Shown in pieces: positions 26,563 through 34,739 of a stretch of 64,000 bases of DNA (position 1 is its first letter; every line of letters starts with the position of its first letter). Origin of the DNA: an archaeon UBA583 (lineage in GTDB: Archaea > Nanobdellota > Nanobdellia > Woesearchaeales > UBA583); NCBI GenBank assembly GCA_002506365.1, contig DAXK01000024.1, forward strand, positions 42,205-106,204, in the 5' to 3' direction. The position numbers and the translations under genes were made by a program. The notes under the pieces were generated by a model that did no database searches, was not told the origin of the DNA, and saw only the letters and a list, made by a program, of their open reading frames with translations.

Positions 26563-28557
26563 AATTAATTTTTGAATTTTAGCTTTTGTTTTAGCATCAG
26601 CCTTTTTCCAATCTAAAATCTCAACTAAAACTTCAGCAAAAGTTTTTACTGGAATAATCTTAATCTTCTTTCTAACTTCATCTGAAATAACTAAATCTTG
26701 TAAATTTGAATAAGGAATAATCGCAGTCTTCATACCAGCAACCACTGCACCCTCAATTTTAGCAGAAACTCCACCAATAGGTAAAACTTCACCTAAAATA
26801 GATAAACTCCCCGTTAAAGCAACCTCTTGCTTAATCGGAATATTCTTTAAAGCTGAAACAATACTAGTTGCAATCGCAATAGATGCACTATCCCCTTCCA
26901 CTCCGGAATGAGTTTGAATAAATTGCACAAAAATACTATGGTCCTTTGTTAAATCCTCACCAAATACCTTTTGAATAACTGCTGAAACATTAGTAACACT
27001 CTCCTTTGCAATTTCCCCTAATTTTCCAGTCGCTGTAAAAGTAACTCCCTTAGCACCCTTAACAACTGAAGACTCAATTGGCATAACCATACCCGCATAA
27101 GGTGGAGTTTGACCAACAACAGCAAGACCATTAATCTTTCCAACAACAGACCCAGTATTATTAATAATTGAATATTTCTTCTTTACATCAACATACTTTT
27201 TAATCATTTGAGATTCAATTGTTAAAACTTTTTCTAAAGCATCCTTAACATCTTGTTTAGTTGTAACTTTATGATTCATCTCAACTGCAATATCTCCAGC
27301 TGCACGAATAATTCCACCTAACTCTCTAAACCTAGCAGTTAACTTTCCACCCTTATCAGCTCTCTTTTTAGCTTCTTCAATAATAAGTGCGCAAGCTTCA
27401 GGACTAAAATGAGGAATCTTTTTATCACCCTTAACTTCTTGAGCAATTAACTTAATTAAATTTTTTCTATTCTCAACAGTATCATCCATAACCTCATTCA
27501 TATAAATTTCATAACCATAACCACGAATTCTAGAACGTAAAGCAGGATGCATATGTTTTAAAGTATCCATATTTCCAGCAGCCACTAAAATAAAATCAGT
27601 AGGCACAGGAGTTGACCGAACCATAGCACCAGCAGATCTTTCAGACCTCCCAGTAATTGGCATTTCTTTTTCTTGCATAGCAGTTAATAACTCTTGTTGC
27701 ATCTCAGGTTTTAAAGTTGCAATTTCATCAATAAATAAAACTCCACCATGAGCCTTATGAATCATTCCACTAACAACTCTTTGATGAGCTGGAGTTCCTA
27801 ATCCACCACTTTGAAATGGATCATGTAAAACATCTCCTAACAAAGCACCCTCGTGAGCACCAGAAGCATCTTCAAAAATATATTTTTTATTTGAATTATC
27901 AACAAATAACTTTGGAGTCCCAGCATCAGGATTACCACCTAGTCCACCAGCCTTTTTAGCTAAACTTGCAGATAAAACTAAAATAAATAATAAAAACCCA
28001 ATAATAATTACATCAGCAACAATCCATGCAGCATAAACTACATCCGGAATTAACCCAGAAGACCATTTCCAATAATGATAATATGAAATTGCTAAACCAA
28101 TTAAAATAAAAACAATAGTAATTGTTCCTTGACCCTTCCCCATATTTTTTAAATTTACACTTCGTGAAGCATCAACAATTTTTTGACCATCACCAGCTTT
28201 TGTAACTTTAACAATTGGATTATTTTCATCCTTAGGATTTTGATAAGCTAACATATCAACTGCATTTTTAACAGATAAAATTTCAGCTAAAGCTTTTCCA
28301 AGCATAGACTTTCCAGTCCCAGGTTCCCCCAATAATAAAACATGTCTTCTTTGAGCAGCTGATTTTTTAATAATCTCTAAAGCATCATCTTGCCCAATAA
28401 CTTTATTTACAAGTTTTTCATCAACTACAATTTCTGAAGTATCTTTAAAATTTAAATAATCATTAGATTTATTTGAAACTTTTTTAGTTACTTTCTTAAC
28501 TGATTTCTCAGTAGATTTCACATCAGAAGTTGTAGAAACTTTTTTTTTAATAGCCAT
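26557..28557 (-). CDS. lonB: Archaeal membrane-anchored Lon protease (LonB)
   Basis: 666 residues. Walker A GEPGTGKS (77-84), then two membrane helices inserted in the AAA+ domain (about 145-205), Walker B VLFIDEIATL, an arginine-containing sensor region (LVAAGN), and a C-terminal protease domain with Ser557 (GDSAS) and Lys600 (SAKIEG). The 43-residue spacing equals that of the Lon Ser-Lys dyad. It degrades misfolded or regulatory proteins at the inner face of the membrane. The first 35 residues are lysine/threonine-rich and low in complexity. A TTTTTAAAG box centred about 26 bp upstream suggests a leaderless mRNA, with a strong palindrome just upstream of it. Confidence 0.96.
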   Translation of the reverse strand: MAIKKKVSTTSDVKSTEKSVKKVTKKVSNKSNDYLNFKDTSEIVVDEKLVNKVIGQDDALEIIKKSAAQRRHVLLLGEPGTGKSMLGKALAEILSVKNAVDMLAYQNPKDENNPIVKVTKAGDGQKIVDASRSVNLKNMGKGQGTITIVFILIGLAISYYHYWKWSSGLIPDVVYAAWIVADVIIIGFLLFILVLSASLAKKAGGLGGNPDAGTPKLFVDNSNKKYIFEDASGAHEGALLGDVLHDPFQSGGLGTPAHQRVVSGMIHKAHGGVLFIDEIATLKPEMQQELLTAMQEKEMPITGRSERSAGAMVRSTPVPTDFILVAAGNMDTLKHMHPALRSRIRGYGYEIYMNEVMDDTVENRKNLIKLIAQEVKGDKKIPHFSPEACALIIEEAKKRADKGGKLTARFRELGGIIRAAGDIAVEMNHKVTTKQDVKDALEKVLTIESQMIKKYVDVKKKYSIINNTGSVVGKINGLAVVGQTPPYAGMVMPIESSVVKGAKGVTFTATGKLGEIAKESVTNVSAVIQKVFGEDLTKDHSIFVQFIQTHSGVEGDSASIAIATSIVSALKNIPIKQEVALTGSLSILGEVLPIGGVSAKIEGAVVAGMKTAIIPYSNLQDLVISDEVRKKIKIIPVKTFAEVLVEILDWKKADAKTKAKIQKLIK

Positions 28558-28590
28558 ACAAATTTCTAGGAGAATTTACTTTAAAAAGCT

Positions 28591-28611
28591 TTGTCAAATT
28601 TAATTTGACAA
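28591..28611. promoter_or_regulatory. Palindromic candidate operator upstream of lonB
   Basis: TTGTCAAAT-TTA-ATTTGACAA, perfect 9-bp arms. It lies immediately upstream of the lonB TATA box (28579-28587), about 34-54 bp before the ATG, where archaeal activators or BRE-blocking repressors bind. A regulator is inferred, not identified. Confidence 0.5.
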
Positions 28612-28770
28612 CGAATTAAAGATTCAATTTTCACAAAAATACAATAAAAATAAATTTATTAAATTTATTATAAATAATTAAATATATTCTCACATACTTT
28701 GAAAATCAAATAAAAAAATCTAACAAAAATCAAACAAAAACTACTTAAACATTAAAACCCATTCCAAATA

Positions 28771-29343
28771 ATGGAATCAATAAAAAAATCCAAACTAGAA
28801 ATACAAGATTTAATATTAATTAATATTAATCAATTAAACCAAACTCAAAAAGAACTATTTGCAAAACAACAAATAATAGAATTTGAAGATGAAGAAATAT
28901 TAAACAACACAACAATCTGTGAATTTTTAAATGGTAGAAAATACACATTAAAAGATTCACTAGATTTTATTAATTTAAAAACAGATAGATACATATTTGT
29001 AATATATAACACCCAAAATAAATTAATAGGAGTAATAGGTATTGACTCAATAAATAGATTCAACAACTCTGGAAGTTTAGGATATTGGATTGCTAAAAAT
29101 CAAAGGGGAAATGGATACATATCTAAATCAGTTAAAATATTTATCCAAAGTTGCTTTCAAGATTTAAAAATAAATAAAATCAACTCCTCAGCTTTTGACT
29201 ATAACATAGGATCAAATAAAGTTTTACAAAAATATGGATTTACACAAATCGGAATTAAAAAAGAAAATAGATTTAGAAATAATAAATACTGTGATGAAAA
29301 TATGTATGAATTATTAAAATCAGAGTGGGAAAAAGAAAATTAA
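28771..29343 (+). CDS. RimJ/RimL-type GNAT N-acetyltransferase
   Basis: 190 residues. The acetyl-CoA-binding region is LGYWIAKNQRGNGYISKSVK (motif A, Q-x-x-G-x-G/Y), followed by KINSSAFDYNIGSNKVLQKY (motif B) and GFTQIG. This order matches the RimJ/RimL family, which acetylates protein N-termini or small molecules. The N-terminal 70 residues are divergent. It is a single-gene unit convergent with the CDP-alcohol phosphatidyltransferase gene. The substrate is unknown. Confidence 0.8.
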   Translation: MESIKKSKLEIQDLILININQLNQTQKELFAKQQIIEFEDEEILNNTTICEFLNGRKYTLKDSLDFINLKTDRYIFVIYNTQNKLIGVIGIDSINRFNNSGSLGYWIAKNQRGNGYISKSVKIFIQSCFQDLKINKINSSAFDYNIGSNKVLQKYGFTQIGIKKENRFRNNKYCDENMYELLKSEWEKEN

Positions 29344-29391
29344 AAATAAATAATAAATAAAAATAATAAAGAATTAAAAATAAATCAAAAA

Positions 29392-30108
29392 TTATTTTTT
29401 AGATTTTTTAAATCTTTCATAAACTCCAACAGAACCACATAAAGCAGATACTGCCAAAGTTACACCAAGACCAGTTTCAACCATATTAACATCTAATCCT
29501 AAAGTATCTTCAAAAGCAACCATTGACGCATAACTAATATGAACTCCTGTTTGTAACCCAGTTTTAATTTTTCCAAACCAATTAGCCTTTAATTTTTCAG
29601 ACCTATTTTCATTTAAAATTTTAGTTTCTAAATTATTATTTTTTTCATCTAACGTTGATAAATTTGGATTTAAAACAACATCATAAGCTTCATCAAACTG
29701 TTTTAAAATATCTCCTCTTTGTTTTTGAGAAATATGGTCAACCCCAACACTCAAAACAGATCCAACCAACATATATGGATTTGCTAAACTTCCTAAAATT
29801 CCAGCTGTTGCCACAAATCCAACATTCTTTACCTTATCAAATAAAGGATCAAGTTTTGCTCCTTGAACTGAAGATAAATCAAAACTTCTAGCAACAGCCC
29901 CATCAGCAACATCACAACCAAAACCTACTCCTAAAAAAAATAAACTAGCTGGAGCAGTAACTGGATTTGCTAAACAACCAAAACCAACACCAGATGCTAC
30001 AGCTCCATAAAAAGAAATCCTATTTGGATGAAACGGAGCATCTTGGTCTTTTCTAGTTCCAACATAAGGTCTCATAATTTTTTTCATATAAGTTGTCATT
30101 TTATTCAT
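29392..30108 (-). CDS. CDP-alcohol phosphatidyltransferase family protein
   Basis: 238 residues. The family motif DxxDGxxAR-x8-GxxxDxxxD is complete: Asp66, Asp69-Gly70, Arg74, Gly83, Asp87, Asp91. Membrane segments flank it (about 32-65 and 92-125), with another hydrophobic stretch near 205-228. Such enzymes join a CDP-activated alcohol to an alcohol acceptor in phospholipid synthesis. The start overlaps the trmY stop by 8 bases, so the genes are co-transcribed. Which polar lipid is made cannot be told from sequence. Confidence 0.85.
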   Translation of the reverse strand: MNKMTTYMKKIMRPYVGTRKDQDAPFHPNRISFYGAVASGVGFGCLANPVTAPASLFFLGVGFGCDVADGAVARSFDLSSVQGAKLDPLFDKVKNVGFVATAGILGSLANPYMLVGSVLSVGVDHISQKQRGDILKQFDEAYDVVLNPNLSTLDEKNNNLETKILNENRSEKLKANWFGKIKTGLQTGVHISYASMVAFEDTLGLDVNMVETGLGVTLAVSALCGSVGVYERFKKSKK

Positions 30109-30706
30109 TAACCTCCGCTGGATTTAAATACTCATAACTATCAATTTCATAATTAATAATCATAATAGCCTGCGATGTAAAATACATTTGTTCCCCTAAA
30201 CTCATCCTATTAACAGACTTTTTCAAATACTTTCTCTTTTGTTTATCAAATCCATCATGGTCCCCTAAAATAAAAACTCCATTTTGAACTTTAGATCCAT
30301 CTATATTTTTAATATGCGTTCCCGCAAAATCAAGCATATAAATATCTTCATTATTGTCTTTAAACTCATCAACTAAATTTTCTAAAGTTTTATCATCAAC
30401 AAAAACTCCTGGATGTGCCTCAATAGTATTTCCTTTCTTAAACTTCTTTAAACAAATTTCAATTAATCTCTTCAAATTCTTCTTTGAAATTGTATTATCT
30501 GGATGTGCTACAATTTTAATATGTCTAGGCGCATAAGGTGGTCCCATTAAAATTAAATGTAACTCTACATCCTCCCTATATGTATGTGATGCAAACATTG
30601 CAGAAATAATAGAATGTAACAAAATATCAATACGCCCCGCAGCTTTCAAATCCCCAATTTTTGGTGAAGTGCAAGCATTTTCAGAATATACTACAAATTT
30701 TCTCAT
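30101..30706 (-). CDS. trmY: tRNA (pseudouridine(54)-N(1))-methyltransferase TrmY
   Basis: 201 residues. SPOUT-class fold with the family's conserved blocks: MRKFVVYSENA at the start, FILGDHDGF (about residues 146-154, the knotted SAM loop) and RMSLGEQMYFTSQAIMIINY near the end. It methylates pseudouridine 54 in archaeal tRNA to N1-methylpseudouridine, the archaeal counterpart of m5U54. The next gene overlaps its 3' end by 8 bases. Confidence 0.92.
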   Translation of the reverse strand: MRKFVVYSENACTSPKIGDLKAAGRIDILLHSIISAMFASHTYREDVELHLILMGPPYAPRHIKIVAHPDNTISKKNLKRLIEICLKKFKKGNTIEAHPGVFVDDKTLENLVDEFKDNNEDIYMLDFAGTHIKNIDGSKVQNGVFILGDHDGFDKQKRKYLKKSVNRMSLGEQMYFTSQAIMIINYEIDSYEYLNPAEVNE

Positions 30707-30813
30707 AAAATAAATTAACTACTAGCTATTTAAATAAACTTTCATAAAATTAAGTCACTTTTATAAATTAAAATCCACTAATTAATACTAGAGATACCAA
30801 AAAGGTCAAAAAA

Positions 30814-31827
30814 ATGGGAAAAAAACAAAAACAACAAAGAAAAAATAACGATATGGGAATTCCATTAAAAGAACAAATTAAACCAATTTTCAAAGAAAGA
30901 TTTCTACAAATGTTAGGAAGTGAACAAGAATATCAAAAATTTGAAGATTGTATTTTAACACCACAAAGAAAATCATTTAGAATCAACTCATTAAGAGTTG
31001 AAGAACCAAAACAATTAGCGCAACAAATTAAAGATAAAGGAATTAAAATTAGTGAAGTTCCATGGTGTAAAAACGCTTACTTTACTGAATACGATAAAGA
31101 AGCAAGAAGTGACTTAGGAAATTTATACGAACACTTCACAGGAAGAATTTATGTTCAAGAAGCAACATCCATGTCCCCACCAGAATTATTAGAAATCCCA
31201 GAATCAATTGACAATAATTTTAAAGTTTTAGATATGTGTTCAAGTCCAGGAAGTAAAACAACACAAATTGCTGACTTAATGAAAGGAGAAGGAATCTTAG
31301 TTGCTAACGAATTAGATTTTAAAAGATTAGGACCATTAAAAATCAACCTTGAGCGAGCAGGATATACAAATATTGTAATCACAAACCAAGATGCAAGTAG
31401 AATTCAAGGTGAAGAAATATTTGATAGAATTTGTTGTGATGCACCATGTTCAGGAAGTGGAGTAATCAGAAAATCTCCTAAAACAATTAAAACATACAAT
31501 CCTAAAAAATTACACCAAATTCAAAATTTACAAATCTCAATTTTACAAAGAGGATTTGAATTATTAAAAAAAGGAGGAATTATTACATACTCAACTTGTT
31601 CAATTGACCCAGAAGAAAATGAATTATGTGTAAAAAGATTTTTAGAAGAAAATCCAACAGCGATTTTAGAACAAGCAACATTACCAGGTTTAATTTTAAA
31701 CAACAAATTAACTAAATTTTACAATACAGAAATTCCTAAAGAAATTACTGAAAAAACAATTAGAATTTGGCCACAAGATAATGATACAAATGGTTTCTAT
31801 GTAGCTAAAATTCGAAAGTCTGAGTAA
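30814..31827 (+). CDS. NOL1/NOP2/Sun-family RNA m5C methyltransferase
   Basis: 337 residues. A lysine/glutamine-rich basic start precedes SAM motif I LDMCSSPGSKTTQIA (about 138-152), motif IV with catalytic cysteine DAPCSGSG, and motif VI TYSTCSIDPEENE with the second catalytic cysteine. The two-cysteine arrangement defines RNA 5-methylcytosine transferases; archaeal members act on tRNA or rRNA. TTTATAAA is about 50 bp upstream and AAAAAGGTC lies 8 nt before the ATG, so this gene has a leader with a weak Shine-Dalgarno site, unlike most neighbours. The stop codon lies within a strong hairpin. Confidence 0.9.
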   Translation: MGKKQKQQRKNNDMGIPLKEQIKPIFKERFLQMLGSEQEYQKFEDCILTPQRKSFRINSLRVEEPKQLAQQIKDKGIKISEVPWCKNAYFTEYDKEARSDLGNLYEHFTGRIYVQEATSMSPPELLEIPESIDNNFKVLDMCSSPGSKTTQIADLMKGEGILVANELDFKRLGPLKINLERAGYTNIVITNQDASRIQGEEIFDRICCDAPCSGSGVIRKSPKTIKTYNPKKLHQIQNLQISILQRGFELLKKGGIITYSTCSIDPEENELCVKRFLEENPTAILEQATLPGLILNNKLTKFYNTEIPKEITEKTIRIWPQDNDTNGFYVAKIRKSE

Positions 31828-31839
31828 AATTACTCAGAC
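31818..31839. terminator. Hairpin overlapping the m5C methyltransferase stop codon
   Basis: GTCTGAGTAA / TTACTCAGAC, 10-bp perfect arms separated by two bases. The TAA at 31825-31827 is in the left arm. Two-hairpin element copy A starts three bases later. Confidence 0.55.
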
Positions 31840-31842
31840 CTC

Positions 31843-31900
31843 CACGAACCATTGTGTTCGTGTGAGAGTCAATTTCTAAATCCATTGGATTTAAAATGAT
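31843..31900. repeat. Two-hairpin CATTG-loop element, copy A
   Basis: Hairpin 1 pairs CACGAAC with GTTCGTG around CATTGT. A TGAGAG linker follows. Hairpin 2 (TCA-TTT-TAAATCC / GGATTTA-AAA-TGA) has ATT as its loop. Copies B and C have the same order, spacing and TGA linker start, with different stem bases. It lies between convergent genes. Confidence 0.65.
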
Positions 31901-32002
31901 ATAATAATTAAAATAAACAAAAAACTTAACAAATAAATTAATGATTAATTATTAAACTAATTTTTTAAAATAAAAATATAGTTTAATATTTTAACCAATA
32001 TT

Positions 32003-32209
32003 TTAACCAATATTAGAAAATACATCAGTTACTTCATCTTTCTGAGACCCAATTTCTCCACCAATCATAACTGAAACAATATAAATTAAAATTATAAATA
32101 AAATTACACCAATAATTAATTTTCCCAACTCATCCATCTCAAGAGCACCTGACTTACTTTTTCTTAAACCATTATAATTTTTTAAAACTTTTAAACTTGT
32201 AAATAACAT
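32003..32209 (-). CDS. Small pilin-like membrane protein
   Basis: 68 residues. A basic N-terminal 20 residues ends in RKSKSG, followed by ALEMDELGKLIIGVILFIIL, a prepilin-like processing site with a Glu/Asp-containing hydrophobic helix. Only about 20 residues follow the helix. TTATAAAA centred about 26 bp upstream supports the full-length start. The 3' end contains a 12-bp tandem repeat (TATTGGTTAAAA twice) that includes the stop codon. It could be a minimal pilin subunit; no partner genes are nearby. Confidence 0.5.
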   Translation of the reverse strand: MLFTSLKVLKNYNGLRKSKSGALEMDELGKLIIGVILFIILIYIVSVMIGGEIGSQKDEVTDVFSNIG

Positions 32210-32294
32210 AAAAATAAAAATAAAAATAACTTATAAAAAGATTTGCTGTATAAAATAAAAATAAAATTGAATTTGAATAAAAATATTTAAATTA

Positions 32295-33143
32295 TTAAAT
32301 AATAAAAACCGAAAATTTACCCTTATTTAATTCCTTCTTTGCTCCCTCAACTAGATACCCAACAGGACCAATCACAAACTTATTAGCCTTTAAAACTAAC
32401 TTAGGTTTATTAGACATAACCTTTGTATAAATTTGCATTGCTGATCCCATATCCATATCTGCTACATCAAATTCATCATCCTTTGAAGTTTCAATAGATG
32501 CAATTCTTAACTCACCTAATTCCTTTTTCAAATTCTCAATTTCCTTATTTTGTTTCTTCCAATCATTAAAAAACTTTTCAGAAGTTCTAACAATTGAAGA
32601 TTTATCAACTGAAAATACATCACAACTTTCTTTTAATAAAACTTCATTAGCATAAATTGCATCAAGCGCAAATTCATTAACAACATATTTTAATCTTACA
32701 ACTCCATCTTGAATTTTTGAAGTTTCAACAATTTTAATTAAACCAATACCACCAGTAGACTCCATATGAATTCCTCCACAAGCCTCAATATCAGAATCTT
32801 CAACAGAAATAACTCTTAAAGTTTTCATAGGAATTGCTCCTCCTTGATACAAAGTAAAACCATATTTCTCTTCAGCCTTATCTCTTGATAACTCATCAAT
32901 TTTAACTTTTTTATTTTCAAAAACTGTTTTATTTGCTAATTTTTCAATTTCAAAAATTTCTTCCATTGTTAAATTATTATAATGAGTAATATCTAATGTC
33001 CCAAATTCAGGTTTTAAATTTGACCCATTTTGCCAAACATGATTCCCCAAAACTTGTCTTGCACAATGATTAACAACATGAGTTGTTGTATGTAATCTTC
33101 TTAACTTTTCCCTATTTTCTAAATCAATTTTAATATTTACCAT
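32295..33143 (-). CDS. AlaRS C-terminal half-like protein (editing plus coiled-coil domain)
   Basis: 282 residues. The editing-domain zinc ligands are intact: His18 and His22 (HTTTH) and Cys122 and His126 (CGGIH). HVWQNGSNLKPEFGTLDITH is the AlaRS signature between them. Residues 180-215 form a helix (TSEKFFNDWKKQNKEIENLK), as in archaeal AlaRS after the editing domain. The aminoacylation half is absent. Either it is the beta fragment of a split AlaRS, as known in Nanoarchaeum equitans, or a free-standing AlaX-type enzyme that hydrolyses Ser-tRNA-Ala. The start is preceded by a 52-bp segment that is duplicated upstream. Confidence 0.8.
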   Translation of the reverse strand: MVNIKIDLENREKLRRLHTTTHVVNHCARQVLGNHVWQNGSNLKPEFGTLDITHYNNLTMEEIFEIEKLANKTVFENKKVKIDELSRDKAEEKYGFTLYQGGAIPMKTLRVISVEDSDIEACGGIHMESTGGIGLIKIVETSKIQDGVVRLKYVVNEFALDAIYANEVLLKESCDVFSVDKSSIVRTSEKFFNDWKKQNKEIENLKKELGELRIASIETSKDDEFDVADMDMGSAMQIYTKVMSNKPKLVLKANKFVIGPVGYLVEGAKKELNKGKFSVFII

Positions 33144-33290
33144 TTTTTTATATTTTTTAATTTTTTATATTTTAAAATTGACACCATAAACCATTGGTTT
33201 ATCTGTGTCTCAATTCGATTACACAGTAATTGAATTTATTTTAATCTTTACCATTTTTTATATTTTTTAATTATTTTATATTTAATAATT
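33128..33290. repeat. Duplicated 52-bp promoter/start segment around a two-hairpin element
   Basis: 33128-33179 and 33239-33290 are near-identical. The copy nearest the gene contains the start codon of the AlaRS-like gene and its first codons (MVNIKI). The upstream copy contains a decapitated version that reads MVKIKINSITV and then stops. The segment between the copies is two-hairpin element D. Confidence 0.6.
33180..33234. repeat. Two-hairpin CATTG-loop element, copy D
   Basis: Hairpin 1 pairs GACAC with GTGTC, and inside it ATAAACC with GGTTTAT around ATT. Hairpin 2 pairs TCAA with TTGA and TTAC with GTAA. Compared with copy E, the outer stem changes GGCAC/GTGCC to GACAC/GTGTC and the inner stem ATTTTCC/GGAAAAT to ATAAACC/GGTTTAT, so pairing is kept by double changes. 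Confidence 0.65.
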
Positions 33291-33542
33291 TAATAACATT
33301 CCAACTAATAAAAAAAGAACTCCCAAAATAACATAATTTAAACCATTTGCTAATTCAGGGAAATAAAATCCAAGTAAATCTGCTATTCCAAAAGAAATTA
33401 AAAACATTGCTAAAACAACTAAAGCAGAAATTTCTCCAAACTTAATTAAATTTTTTTTAATCTTCTCACCAGCATAAGCTTTTGCAGCATCAACAACTTC
33501 AGCCTCAACTCTTTCAAAGATTCCCTTTTTTTCCTTAACCAT
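33282..33542 (-). CDS. Small two-helix membrane protein
   Basis: 86 residues from the ATG at 33542 (MVKEKKGIFERVEAEVVDAA). The upstream in-frame ATG at 33563 is rejected because it lies only 6 bp from the TATA box, whereas 33542 is 26.5 bp away. An amphipathic N-terminal helix precedes two membrane segments (about 34-52 and 63-83). It resembles small phage-holin-superfamily-like membrane proteins, but no firm family. It is divergent from bud32 and shares its TATA box. Confidence 0.6.
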   Translation of the reverse strand: MVKEKKGIFERVEAEVVDAAKAYAGEKIKKNLIKFGEISALVVLAMFLISFGIADLLGFYFPELANGLNYVILGVLFLLVGMLLNY

Positions 33543-33564
33543 AAAAAATAAAAAAATAATCAAG

Positions 33565-33572
33565 TATATAAA
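33565..33572. promoter_or_regulatory. Shared bidirectional TATA box
   Basis: TATATAAA centred 25.5 bp from the bud32 ATG (33594) on one side and 26.5 bp from the minus-strand ATG (33542) on the other. One near-symmetrical box seems to serve two leaderless divergent genes. Confidence 0.6.
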
Positions 33573-33593
33573 TATTATTAAACTCTAATTACT

Positions 33594-34193
33594 ATGACAA
33601 CTTTAATTGCAACCGGAGCAGAATCAGAAATCCATAAAATTAATGATACAACTCTAAAAAAAATCAGACTTGCAAAAACATACAGAATCCCAGAAATCGA
33701 CTTAAAACTAAGAAAATTTCGTAATAGAAGAGAATTCAAAATATTACAAAAACTACACACCGAAAATATTTTAGTCCCAGAACCATACAAAATAATTGAA
33801 GATAAACGTATTGATGAAATAAGCTTTGAATTTGAATTTTTAACTGGACAAGTTTTAAAAAACTGTTTAACAAAAGAATTATTATTTAAAGCATTTAACC
33901 AAATAATTCAAATGCACAAATTTGAAGTTACACACTCAGACCTTACAACATTAAATATGATTTGTCAAAATAATGAAATTTATTTAATTGATTTTGGACT
34001 TGGAGAATTTTCAGTAAAACCAGAAGATAGAGCAGTTGACTTAAACCTATTTTTCAACTGTATCAAAAACGAGCACCCTGAATTTTATAAATATAAAGAT
34101 GAATTAAAACAAATTTACTTTAAATTTAACCAAAGAGTATTACACAATCTAGAAAAATTAGAACACAGAGGAAGAAATAAAAGTAAGAATTAA
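33594..34193 (+). CDS. bud32: Bud32 (PRPK) kinase of the KEOPS complex
   Basis: 199 residues, the usual length of a stand-alone archaeal Bud32. GAESEI (8-13) forms the glycine loop, KTYRIPEIDLKLRKFRNRRE (28-47) the family-specific helix, HSDLTTLN (114-121) the catalytic loop with Asp116, and DFGL (133-136) the metal loop. In KEOPS, Bud32 activates Kae1 for t6A modification of tRNAs. Here it is not fused to Kae1. It is leaderless by TATA spacing. The stop codon lies in a hairpin followed by two-hairpin element copy B. Confidence 0.93.
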   Translation: MTTLIATGAESEIHKINDTTLKKIRLAKTYRIPEIDLKLRKFRNRREFKILQKLHTENILVPEPYKIIEDKRIDEISFEFEFLTGQVLKNCLTKELLFKAFNQIIQMHKFEVTHSDLTTLNMICQNNEIYLIDFGLGEFSVKPEDRAVDLNLFFNCIKNEHPEFYKYKDELKQIYFKFNQRVLHNLEKLEHRGRNKSKN

Positions 34194-34206
34194 TCTTTGA
34201 TTAATT
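34188..34206. terminator. Hairpin overlapping the bud32 stop codon
   Basis: AATTAATC / GATTAATT with a TTT loop; the TAA at 34191-34193 is in the left arm. The same TTT-loop design occurs after TFS at 42560-42576. Confidence 0.5.
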
Positions 34207-34213
34207 TTACCTC

Positions 34214-34271
34214 CACTAACCGTTGTGTTAGTGTGATATTCAATTTATCAATACACTGTATTGAAAATGAT
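34214..34271. repeat. Two-hairpin CATTG-loop element, copy B
   Basis: Hairpin 1 pairs CACTAAC with GTTAGTG around CGTTGT. A TGATAT linker follows, then hairpin 2 with CAATAC/GTATTG inside TCA...TGA. It is preceded by ACCTCC as in copy A. Flanking sequences TAAGAATTAAT (34184-34194) and TAAAAATTAAT (34271-34281) look like an imperfect target duplication. Confidence 0.65.
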
Positions 34272-34272
34272 A

Positions 34273-34295
34273 AAAATTAATATAAAATTAATTTT
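34273..34295. terminator. Hairpin overlapping the VOC-protein stop codon
   Basis: AAAATTAAT / ATTAATTTT, a 9-bp stem holding the minus-strand TAA at 34290-34288. It abuts two-hairpin element copy B. Confidence 0.45.
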
Positions 34296-34674
34296 CAACC
34301 TCATTACAAAGTTCAATTAAAACTCCACAAGGAGATTTAATATAACTTACAATTTGACCCCACGGTTTCTTTTCAGGTTTACTTAATTCAACACCACCAA
34401 ATTTTAAACATTTATTAAATGAATCCTCAACATTATCACAAACTAAAGTAATTTCACAACCAATTAAACCCTTAGAACAAAAATTAATATTATCAAACTT
34501 AATTGGTAAATTAGAATCCAAACTAAAAGCTAAAACTGTATGACCAGTTTCCAATTCCGCATAAGAATTATCTTCAAAAACAAACTTTCTCTTAAAACCA
34601 AAACTATTTTCAAAAAACTCAATAGTTCCCATAACATCATTAACATAATAAATAGTATAACCAAACTTCACCAT
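34288..34674 (-). CDS. Glyoxalase/VOC-superfamily protein
   Basis: 128 residues made of two beta-alpha-beta-beta-beta units: FGYTIYYVNDVMGTIEFFEN at the start and VEDSFNKCLKFGGVELSKPE then GVLIELCNEVEN at the end. The closing ELC carries the conserved glutamate metal ligand. VOC proteins include glyoxalase I, dioxygenases and drug-binding proteins; the reaction here is unknown. Confidence 0.82.
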   Translation of the reverse strand: MVKFGYTIYYVNDVMGTIEFFENSFGFKRKFVFEDNSYAELETGHTVLAFSLDSNLPIKFDNINFCSKGLIGCEITLVCDNVEDSFNKCLKFGGVELSKPEKKPWGQIVSYIKSPCGVLIELCNEVEN

Positions 34675-34739
34675 AAAAATACAAATTTAAAAGAAAATAA
34701 AAATATATATTACTACTAAAAATAATAAAATGAAAAAAT

